From positions 1 through 5,518 of the forward strand of contig WFMX01000174.1 of NCBI GenBank assembly GCA_015488875.1: DNA of 5,518 bases. The letters run 5' to 3'. Both the position numbers and the translations under genes were made by a program. Source of the stretch: Campylobacterota bacterium (GTDB lineage Bacteria; Campylobacterota; Campylobacteria; Campylobacterales; Sulfurovaceae). Shown piece after piece: positions 1-5,471 of the stretch; position 1 is the stretch's first letter; every line of letters begins with the position of its first letter. Under the pieces are notes generated by a model, which saw only the letters and a program-made list of their open reading frames with translations, had not been told where the DNA came from and did not search any database.

Positions 1-1
1 C

Positions 2-400
2 TATAAAGCAAAAGCATTTTTCATTCCAGATGGATGGCGTAAAAACTCTGACTTCTCACAAGACTTTGGCATCATCAAGCTATCACAGCCCGTAGGCGGA
101 CGAACCATAAGCCTGTCTAGTCTGTATAATCCACCCAAAGTAGCCACAGTCACAGCATATGGATACCCAGGCGGTGCTACGCTATATCAAGTCCCTGGCG
201 TATATAAATATAGCAGTGGATACCTCTACATGCTAAACAGTCTCCGCAGTGGCTCTAGTGGAGGTCCGTGGATAGATAGTCACGGCAGAGTAGCAGGAGT
301 CAACTCATTTCATTATGTAGACAACCCAAATGTGATGTACTCCCCATACTTCTCTAGTGAGTTCAAGAGGCTAATGAGACAGGCGAAGGCTTATAAGTAG
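2..400 (+). CDS. Trypsin-fold (S1/V8-like) serine protease, C-terminal fragment
   Basis: This is the last 132 codons of a serine peptidase; the N-terminal half, including any signal peptide and the catalytic His, lies outside the window. Visible landmarks are the catalytic-Asp motif DFGIIKL (Asp is fragment residue 21), a GYPG turn at 54-57 as in V8-type peptidases, the nucleophile motif GSSGGPW (catalytic Ser at residue 86, bases 257-259), and the following strand VAGVNSF at 98-103, where Asn-Ser-Phe occupies the place of trypsin positions 213-215. The residue before the nucleophile is Ser, not the Asp194 of trypsin, so trypsin-style zymogen activation is unlikely. The S1-pocket position equivalent to Asp189 appears to be Ser, so Arg/Lys specificity is not expected. 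Such bacterial enzymes are usually exported, but that cannot be seen here. The gene ends with TAG and converges on the membrane operon. The family assignment is firm; substrate is unknown. Confidence 0.85.
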   Translation, partial: YKAKAFFIPDGWRKNSDFSQDFGIIKLSQPVGGRTISLSSLYNPPKVATVTAYGYPGGATLYQVPGVYKYSSGYLYMLNSLRSGSSGGPWIDSHGRVAGVNSFHYVDNPNVMYSPYFSSEFKRLMRQAKAYK

Positions 401-523
401 ATGTGAAGCGATGAAGTAGTGATATCTCATAGAACTACTCGCAATGTACTGAGTATGAGTGGCACTATAGTTCTGACAAAACTAGGCATGTGCTTCAGCT
501 TCACCATATGACGAAGCTAAAGC

Positions 524-545
524 CATCGTGTCCGATGAGTTTTGC
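524..545 (+). terminator. Possible weak intrinsic terminator between convergent genes
   Basis: A perfect 5-bp inverted repeat, CATCG (524-528) and CGATG (533-537) around a TGTC loop, is followed on the plus strand by AGTTTT. It lies between the protease stop (400) and the end of the minus-strand operon (575), where a terminator is expected. The stem is short and the T-run has only four bases, and it sits about 120 nt after the protease stop, so the call is tentative. A second inverted repeat, AGCTTC (497-502) and GAAGCT (513-518), lies just upstream. Nothing else gene-like was found in 401-574. Confidence 0.3.
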
Positions 546-574
546 AAGATCTCGACTGCTGACTGCATAAGGTG

Positions 575-1717
575 CTAGTGGGTATATTTGCTTTTGGCGA
601 CCTTGCCTTGTCTATATAGAGGTTTTTTGTAAAAGACTTTCCTGCTCTTTTTTTGATCTGTATGAAAAGGCAATATCAAGGCATTTCTCTTCTCTCTTTT
701 GGCTATCAACGCTCTCTTGCTTGGCTTATGGCGTGTCTGCTTCTCTCTGTTCCATCGTTTTTGTCTCTTTTTGCGATTGGCTCTCCAATCTCTCTTTTTT
801 AGGACAACTCTCTCAAATATCTCTCTCACCTCTCTCCAATATACCTTTTGAGCATTTTGCTTTGATTCTCTGTAGGTATATCTCTTTTCAGAGATAGACT
901 CCACTGTATTTATGTATCTATTTCTGTGATTTTCTAGTTTGGTGATGGCACTTAGTCCTTTGTCGAGTATGGACTCTAACCATCGGTTGAACCAGTTGGA
1001 AAATCGTATCAACCAAGCTTTTGGTCGTAGGCCTATAAAGCCCAATAGATAATTGGATATCTTGAAAACTTCACCCATGAGATATATGCTTTTGTCTATG
1101 AGAGACATGATCCACTTGCCAATGCTATATTTGGATATGGTATCGAGAAATATATTTAGCATCATCACTTGAAATATAAAGCTAAAGAAGCTAAAACTTG
1201 TCATCAGTAGATTCCACAACATAGATACGAGAGGTAAGACAAGTGCATATATGAACTTCTGTATAGCAGTCCCTAGTACCTTTGTCCAAAAGAAGTATAC
1301 CATCGGTATAGATAGTAGCATGCTACCGATAGCTTTGAGCTTTTTTACTAGTGATGAGTTTTTGATCTCTTCAAATTTATGCTTGAGTACTAGGGTGAGA
1401 TTTGTCTTGTATCTACTGACAGAGTGTTCGGTAAAAAACTTAGATATGATATCTATGATATGTCGCTTTGCCAACATACCTGCCGTAGCGACCCCTATGG
1501 CTTTCTTGCCACCTGCTTTGATGATGGCATTTGCAAAGGTCTTGGCTCCTGCTACCTTGGCTCCTAGACCAAATTTGAGTATGAGGATACCTATAGTCTC
1601 CCACCACCCAAAAAAGTATATGAGCGATATGATGAGAGCTATAGATAGTAGCAGTATCAACCCAGAGCTATGTCTAAAGATCCATGCTTTTAGGTCGATG
1701 AGTCTTTGACTATCCAC
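575..1717 (-). CDS. Uncharacterised integral membrane protein with strongly basic C-terminal tail (third operon gene)
   Basis: I do not recognise this 380-residue protein. It starts with GTG, preceded by AGGAG 11 nt upstream; no in-frame ATG occurs before residue 81, and the first hydrophobic helix (about 18-38) supports the GTG. Next comes a Gly/Ala/Lys-rich amphipathic stretch (about 50-85), a charged linker (about 95-127), then a hydrophobic block at about 130-190 that could hold two or three TM helices, and a weaker hydrophobic segment at about 200-230. From residue 278 to the end the protein is highly basic: 38 Lys/Arg against 8 Asp/Glu in 103 residues, densest at 307-344. By the positive-inside rule the tail should be cytoplasmic, where it could contact nucleic acid, lipid head groups or an acidic partner. 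It is the last gene of a three-gene operon, 3 nt after its neighbour. That it is a real gene is well supported; its function is unknown. Confidence 0.85.
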   Translation of the reverse strand: MDSQRLIDLKAWIFRHSSGLILLLSIALIISLIYFFGWWETIGILILKFGLGAKVAGAKTFANAIIKAGGKKAIGVATAGMLAKRHIIDIISKFFTEHSVSRYKTNLTLVLKHKFEEIKNSSLVKKLKAIGSMLLSIPMVYFFWTKVLGTAIQKFIYALVLPLVSMLWNLLMTSFSFFSFIFQVMMLNIFLDTISKYSIGKWIMSLIDKSIYLMGEVFKISNYLLGFIGLRPKAWLIRFSNWFNRWLESILDKGLSAITKLENHRNRYINTVESISEKRYTYRESKQNAQKVYWREVREIFERVVLKKRDWRANRKKRQKRWNREKQTRHKPSKRALIAKREKRNALILPFHTDQKKSRKVFYKKPLYRQGKVAKSKYTH

Positions 1718-1720
1718 AAT

Positions 1721-2341
1721 CTACTCGTCTCCTGTGTCGCCATCACCATCACCATCATCACCGAGACCACCACCAGTAGAGTTGACACCCCTGATGCCAT
1801 GTATAGCTGCTCGAATTTGTGACCAAGTGCCACCCAAAAAGAGTATGATAAATACAGCAAATTTACTAAGATCAGCTACCATGCCCCAATCTATCATGCC
1901 AAACCACTTCAAGAACGCTATAGGTGTAGCCAATATGAGTGCTAGACCTATCATTCCTATGGTATTGAGTGTACCAGCACTAAGTGTCAACATATAAAAC
2001 GCTATGCTTACGAGTATCACTCCACTAAATGGATAGACTATATCGGCAGGCTCTTTGACCGATAGGAGCATGAGTCCTATGATCACAACTGCTAGAGATA
2101 TAAGTATAAATATCTTCTTTGCAGTATTTGCTACTCCCTTGATATAGTATGTATTTGCTACGAAATATGTAATAGCAGTCAATATCACTACCGCCATATT
2201 GGTAGCTATCTGCATAGAACTCTCTAGCCTTACGACCGATTTGAACCAAAATTCAAATAGATATACCGATATCAATGCCAATACTAGGTTGACTACTATC
2301 ATCAACCAATGCTTGTTACCTTTTGTTGCTGTTTTTTCCAT
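1721..2341 (-). CDS. Uncharacterised six-helix membrane protein with acidic C-terminal tail (second operon gene)
   Basis: I do not recognise this 206-residue protein, which is almost entirely membrane-embedded. Hydrophobic segments lie at about 12-33, 46-66, 77-95, 101-121, 126-148 and 158-174, giving six predicted TM helices. The basic N-terminus (Lys3, Lys7, Lys10, His11) and an even helix number suggest both ends are cytoplasmic. The tail after residue 190 is Gly-rich, then Asp-rich: seven acidic residues in the last twelve, including one DGDGDG stretch at 196-201 that fits the DxDxDG start of calcium-binding loops, although the usual position-12 acid is absent. The ATG has a strong AAGGAG site 7 nt upstream (bases 2349-2354), placed inside the final Lys-Glu codons of the preceding gene. 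Gaps of 4 nt upstream and 3 nt downstream indicate co-transcription and probable translational coupling. No enzymatic or transport motif was seen. Confidence 0.85.
   Translation of the reverse strand: MEKTATKGNKHWLMIVVNLVLALISVYLFEFWFKSVVRLESSMQIATNMAVVILTAITYFVANTYYIKGVANTAKKIFILISLAVVIIGLMLLSVKEPADIVYPFSGVILVSIAFYMLTLSAGTLNTIGMIGLALILATPIAFLKWFGMIDWGMVADLSKFAVFIILFLGGTWSQIRAAIHGIRGVNSTGGGLGDDGDGDGDTGDE
1740..1763. repeat. Short hexamer microsatellite encoding the Asp-Gly tail
   Basis: The plus strand reads CATCAC twice, then CATCAT and CAC, which on the minus strand encodes the alternating Gly-Asp tail of the 206-residue membrane protein. The unit is six bases, so gain or loss of copies would change tail length by two residues without shifting frame. 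Confidence 0.7.
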
Positions 2342-2345
2342 ACTT

Positions 2346-3266
2346 TTACTCCTTTGTATCGTTGGATTTGTCTGTATCTTCTTTGTCTGTTTTATTTACT
2401 TTGCTACCGTTTCCTATGTGGCTATTGACACAGTCAAAAAACTTCTTATATAGCTCCTCTCTTTGACCATCATCAGATACTGGTGACGATAGTACCTCTT
2501 GTCGTACCTTTTCGCACTCAGGTGAGAGCATGTCGTCATGTTCAAATGCCTTTTTTAGTAGCAAGATAGTGTAAGCAAATCTATCTTTAAAAGCCAATAT
2601 ATACGCTTTGATAGTCTCCGATATATTATGCACCTTTACATATGTTTGTGATCTCTTAAACCAATGCAGAGTCGCCATCACCATCTCGTATCGTCGCTTG
2701 AACCATGGTATAGCCATCAGCTGAGCTTCACCTACATGTAGTACAAAGTGAACAGGTATAAAGAAGAGTACCTTAAATAGATATAGCCCTATACCCACCC
2801 AGATATGACCAGATACAAATGCCATCAATGCAAATATGCCTATAAGCTCCATAAATATAAATGGGGCTCCAAATAGTGCCAAAACTACCCAATTTGGTAG
2901 AGTTTTGATCTTCTCTTCTGACCATATAGCAATCCTAGATCTCTCTAGCGAACGAGTGATACCCTTGAAGCCAAACTCCCAAAATATCTCTAAAAATATC
3001 AATACAAATGCAGAGAGTGCAAAAAACAGAATCCTTGCAAAGATATTGTTGAACTTTAGGTGAATCTTTTTGTTCTCTTCCCACTGCTCTTTTTCGCCAT
3101 ATAGCCTATTTTCATATTTGTCCAAAAACCATTCACCGAAGTGTTTGAGTTTGAGACCTATCTTTTGCCAAAGAAGTTTTGTAAACGGAATATACTCGCC
3201 AAAAAATAGGATAAAGAGTGGTATCACTATCCATGGGTTTGTAGCTAATGCAATGATGTGATCCAT
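2346..3266 (-). CDS. Uncharacterised four-helix membrane protein (first operon gene)
   Basis: I do not recognise this 306-residue protein. Its ATG has an AAAGGA ribosome-binding site 8 nt upstream (bases 3275-3280). Hydrophobic segments lie at about 11-28, 75-97, 126-150 and 153-178. A charged loop at about 29-73 separates the first two helices, and residues 179-306 form a long soluble C-terminal region. That region starts with basic/aromatic helices (KRRYEMV near 190, WFKRS near 202) and ends in a polar, probably disordered Lys/Asp/Thr/Ser/Asn stretch (about 288-306). It contains two cysteines, at 251 and 279. It is the promoter-proximal gene of the three-gene operon and diverges from rpsB. 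Its last codons carry the Shine-Dalgarno of the next gene. No catalytic motif is evident. It could be a membrane anchor or scaffold, but that is only a guess from shape. Confidence 0.85.
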   Translation of the reverse strand: MDHIIALATNPWIVIPLFILFFGEYIPFTKLLWQKIGLKLKHFGEWFLDKYENRLYGEKEQWEENKKIHLKFNNIFARILFFALSAFVLIFLEIFWEFGFKGITRSLERSRIAIWSEEKIKTLPNWVVLALFGAPFIFMELIGIFALMAFVSGHIWVGIGLYLFKVLFFIPVHFVLHVGEAQLMAIPWFKRRYEMVMATLHWFKRSQTYVKVHNISETIKAYILAFKDRFAYTILLLKKAFEHDDMLSPECEKVRQEVLSSPVSDDGQREELYKKFFDCVNSHIGNGSKVNKTDKEDTDKSNDTKE

Positions 3267-3300
3267 CTATTTTATCCTTTTGTAATCGTCTATGACTATA

Positions 3301-3329
3301 ACTATACCAAAAATATCGAAATATTGCAA
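3301..3329 (-). promoter_or_regulatory. Sigma70-type promoter of the three-gene membrane operon
   Basis: On the minus strand, TTGCAA (bases 3324-3329) and TATAGT (3301-3306) are separated by exactly 17 bp. TATAGT is preceded by TTTTTGG, giving a T-rich extended -10 context as is common in Campylobacterota. The start site would fall near 3294, leaving a leader of about 28 nt that includes the AAAGGA ribosome-binding site of the 306-residue gene. Confidence 0.6.
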
Positions 3330-3355
3330 ATTTTAACAATCTATAAATCAACTTT

Positions 3356-3364
3356 AGGTATAAT
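3356..3364 (+). promoter_or_regulatory. Extended -10 of the rpsB-tsf promoter
   Basis: AGGTATAAT contains a perfect TATAAT at 3359-3364 and follows an AT-rich run with phased A/T tracts. No convincing -35 sits at 17 bp; TTAACA at 3333-3338 is 20 bp away. Weak or absent -35 boxes are usual for vegetative promoters in Campylobacterota. Transcription should start near 3371, giving an rpsB leader of about 138 nt. Confidence 0.65.
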
Positions 3365-3370
3365 CGCGTT

Positions 3371-3508
3371 CCTTATTCACATGATTGAATTTGGAAATAC
3401 TCATGTAGTTATTCCTTGAGAGGTTGCACAGTTTGTGTTTAGGGCTACAGAGGGTTAAACCTAAAGACTACGGTCTATAAAAATCAATTACTTTACCAAG
3501 GAGAAAAA
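3371..3508 (+). promoter_or_regulatory. Structured 5' leader of rpsB, candidate autoregulatory RNA
   Basis: The leader is far longer than needed for ribosome binding and holds several perfect inverted repeats: ACATGA (3379-3384) with TCATGT (3401-3406); CACA (3427-3430) with TGTG (3434-3437) around a 3-nt loop; TTTAGG (3438-3443) with CCTAAA (3460-3465); and AGAC (3465-3468) with GTCT (3473-3476) closing a UACG loop. The last has the C(UACG)G form of the very stable UNCG tetraloops. After 3477 the RNA is A/U-rich and open up to the AAGGAG site at 3498-3503. In other bacteria S2 represses its own rpsB-tsf mRNA through the leader; a similar role here is inferred. There is no U-run, so it does not look like an attenuator. 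Confidence 0.45.
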
Positions 3509-4354
3509 ATGGTAACAATGAAAGACTTACTAGAGTGTGGAGTACACTTTGGTCACCAAACAAGAAGATGGAATCCAAAGATGAAGAAATTTATCTTCGG
3601 TGAGAGAAAAAATATCTATATCATAGATCTACAAAAGACTCTAAGATACTTCAAATATACATATAATGTAGTGAGAGATGCGACATCAGAAGGTCAGACA
3701 GTACTATTTGTAGGTACAAAAAAGCAGGCTCGTTCGGCAGTCAAAGAGCATGCAGAGAGATGTGGTATGCCATATGTGTCTACTAGATGGTTGGGCGGAA
3801 TGCTTACCAACTACCCTACTATCAAAAAATCTATCAGAAAACTAGAGATTATTGAGCAGATGGAAGAGAATGGTCAGATAGAACTTCTTACAAAAAAAGA
3901 GGCTCTTATGCTCAGAAGAAAAAAAGAGAAGCTAAATGCTTATCTTGAGGGTTACAGACATATGAAAAAGCTTCCAGATATGATGTTCGTAGTGGATGCT
4001 GTCAAAGAGCATATAGCCGTCAAAGAGGCTAGAAGAATGGGTATGAAGGTCATAGCTCCACTTGACACCAACTGTGATCCAGATGTCATAGACTATCCAA
4101 TCCCAGGAAATGATGATGCTATCAGATCTATCAATCTCTTCTGTAGAGAGATGGCAGAGGCTATCATCGAAGGTAAAGCAGCACTTGCAGAGTCTGAGGG
4201 CAAAGCAGTCGAAGAGGTAGCACAAGTAGACGAACAAGAGATGACAGAGGTGGTATCTGAAGCGGTAGCCGAGGAGTCAGTAGCAGAAGCAAAAGTAGAA
4301 GAGACAAAAGCAGAAGAAGCGAAGACAGAAGAAGCAAAAACAGAGGAAGCGTAA
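3509..4354 (+). CDS. rpsB: 30S ribosomal protein S2
   Basis: S2 is a structural protein of the small ribosomal subunit. It binds late, between head and body on the solvent side, near S1. The 281 residues begin MVTMKDLLECGVHFGHQTRR, with the first family signature around residues 6-15. The TRWLGGMLTN segment is at 92-101, the coiled-coil hairpin at about 105-155, the second signature starts PDMMFVVDAVKEH at 156, and APLDTNCDP is at 183-191 with IPGNDDAIRS at 198-207. The first ATG is chosen because AAGGAG lies 5 nt upstream; the internal ATG at codon 4 would be 14 nt away. The conserved core ends near residue 228. The remaining 53 residues are a Glu/Ala/Val/Lys-rich tail ending in four five-residue repeats, longer than in E. 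coli (241 residues in total). The gene is co-transcribed with tsf, 2 nt downstream. Confidence 0.98.
   Translation: MVTMKDLLECGVHFGHQTRRWNPKMKKFIFGERKNIYIIDLQKTLRYFKYTYNVVRDATSEGQTVLFVGTKKQARSAVKEHAERCGMPYVSTRWLGGMLTNYPTIKKSIRKLEIIEQMEENGQIELLTKKEALMLRRKKEKLNAYLEGYRHMKKLPDMMFVVDAVKEHIAVKEARRMGMKVIAPLDTNCDPDVIDYPIPGNDDAIRSINLFCREMAEAIIEGKAALAESEGKAVEEVAQVDEQEMTEVVSEAVAEESVAEAKVEETKAEEAKTEEAKTEEA
4292..4351 (+). repeat. Four in-frame 15-bp repeats encoding the S2 C-terminus
   Basis: Residues 262-281 of S2 read KVEET, KAEEA, KTEEA, KTEEA, so the last 60 coding bases are four degenerate 15-bp units. The third and fourth units are identical in protein but differ in synonymous codons. Unit gain or loss would keep the frame. 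Confidence 0.8.
4342..4347 (+). promoter_or_regulatory. tsf ribosome-binding site inside the last rpsB codons
   Basis: AGAGGA lies 9 nt before the tsf ATG at 4357. It falls in the fourth S2 tail repeat, where Glu-Glu is written GAG GAA; repeats two and three use GAA GAA. Translation of tsf is therefore likely coupled to rpsB termination, the TAA ending 2 nt before the tsf start. Confidence 0.7.
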
Positions 4355-4356
4355 CA

Positions 4357-5424
4357 ATGGCAAAAAACTTTGGACCAAAAGATATCAAAAAACTTAGAGA
4401 GATGACTGACGCAGGTATGATGGACTGCAAAAAGGCACTTAGTGAATCTGATGGTGATATGGATAAAGCAGTAGAGTGGTTGAGAGACCAAGGTATGGGT
4501 GCTGCAGCAAAAAAAGCTGGCAAAGTAGCTGCTGAAGGTGCGATCGGCATCAAAGTAGATGGCAACAAGGCTGCCATAGTGGAGATCAATTCACAGACAG
4601 ACTTTGTGGCACAAAATGACAAGTTCAAAGCACTACTTAGCAATGTAGTAGAGCATGCTTTTGAGAACGATCTAGCAGATGCAGAGGCTATCAACGCTTC
4701 TACTATAGATGGTCAATCATTTGAAGAGTATCTATCTCTACAAGTTGCGACTATAGGTGAAAAGCTTGTAGTGAGAAGATCAGCTCTTATCGTTGGCGAT
4801 GAGACTACAGCTGTCAGTGGTTATGTACACTCAAACAGTCAAAATGCTGTCATCATAGAGGCGAAGTGCGACTCTGCAGCTACAGCAGAGGCTATGCGTC
4901 CTGCCCTTAGAGATGTGGCAATGCATGCAGCTGCTATGAGTCCTTCTACGCTATCTTTCAAAGATTTCGATGATGACTTTGTAGCTGAAGAGACCAAGGG
5001 TCGTATAGCAGCTATAGAGAATGAGAACGAAGAGCTAGTGAGACTTGGTAAAACCGAAAAGAATGTACCACTATATATCTCTATGTCGCAATTGACAGCA
5101 GAGGTATTGGCACAAGCTGAAGCGACTATCAAAGCAGAGCTTTTATCAGAGGGCAAACCTGAAAAGATATTAGATAGAATTATCCCTGGTAAGCTAGAGA
5201 GATTTATATCTGACAACACTACACTAGATCAAGAGCAGTGTCTTTTGGATCAAAAGTTTGTCATGGACGATAGCAAAACAGTAGCACAATACATCGCAGA
5301 CAAAGCTCAAGCAGCAGGTGGTAGTGCCGAGATCACTTCTTTTGTCAGATTAGAAGTTGGTGAAGGTATCGAAGTAGAAGAAGAAGATTTCGCAGCAGAA
5401 GTTGCAAAACAGATGGGTTCGTAA
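4357..5424 (+). CDS. tsf: Translation elongation factor Ts (EF-Ts)
   Basis: EF-Ts is the cytoplasmic nucleotide exchange factor that displaces GDP from EF-Tu. The N-terminal UBA-like domain (about 1-55) carries signature one, LREMTDAGMMDCKKAL at 13-28. Signature two, EINSQTDFVAQ at 76-86, contains the Thr-Asp-Phe-Val element that contacts the EF-Tu nucleotide site. The core continues through VVRRSALI (138-145), YVHSNSQNAV (156-165) and MHAAAMSP (189-196). EGKPEKILDRIIPGKLERF (265-283) matches the segment before the C-terminal module, which is FVMDDSKTV (301-309) plus FVRLEVGEGIE (329-339). Compared with E. coli EF-Ts from memory, about 45 residues are inserted at roughly 212-258, accounting for most of the length of 355; the long form is typical of Campylobacterota. 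The ATG is supported by the upstream AGAGGA. The gene follows rpsB in the conserved order. Confidence 0.98.
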   Translation: MAKNFGPKDIKKLREMTDAGMMDCKKALSESDGDMDKAVEWLRDQGMGAAAKKAGKVAAEGAIGIKVDGNKAAIVEINSQTDFVAQNDKFKALLSNVVEHAFENDLADAEAINASTIDGQSFEEYLSLQVATIGEKLVVRRSALIVGDETTAVSGYVHSNSQNAVIIEAKCDSAATAEAMRPALRDVAMHAAAMSPSTLSFKDFDDDFVAEETKGRIAAIENENEELVRLGKTEKNVPLYISMSQLTAEVLAQAEATIKAELLSEGKPEKILDRIIPGKLERFISDNTTLDQEQCLLDQKFVMDDSKTVAQYIADKAQAAGGSAEITSFVRLEVGEGIEVEEEDFAAEVAKQMGS

Positions 5425-5432
5425 CTTCCAAT

Positions 5433-5471
5433 TAACTGTTTTGTGAATGCAATAACTAAACGATACAGTTA
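5433..5471 (+). other. Inverted repeat directly downstream of tsf
   Basis: TAACTGT (5433-5439) and ACAGTTA (5465-5471) form a perfect 7-bp inverted repeat around 25 nt, starting 9 nt after the tsf stop. The loop is long and no T-run follows, so it is not a standard intrinsic terminator; it may be a weak stop or a protein-binding palindrome. Confidence 0.3.

Noticed and set aside
554..567. Tandem GACTGCT/GACTGCA just past the end of the membrane operon, as a possible attachment-site or IS target duplication
   Set aside because: Two adjacent 7-bp near-copies without flanking mobile genes or terminal repeats are compatible with chance or slippage.
1251..1709. Plus-strand open frame of about 150 codons opposite the third membrane gene
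   Set aside because: No ribosome-binding site or recognisable domain, and the minus-strand frame has the operon context, start site and TM pattern of a real gene.
3381..3419. Twelve-codon open frame in the rpsB leader that could be a leader peptide
   Set aside because: No Shine-Dalgarno precedes the ATG, the codons show no run of one regulated amino acid, and it overlaps an inverted repeat that explains the bases.
4292..4351. Phase-variable repeat in rpsB
   Set aside because: Units are 15 bp, so copy changes keep the frame; an on/off switch in an essential ribosomal gene would also be lethal.
4164..4694. Long leucine/serine-rich open frame on the minus strand across the rpsB-tsf junction
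   Set aside because: It lies opposite two certain genes, and its Leu runs are simply the complement of the Glu/Lys/Ala repeat codons of the S2 tail.
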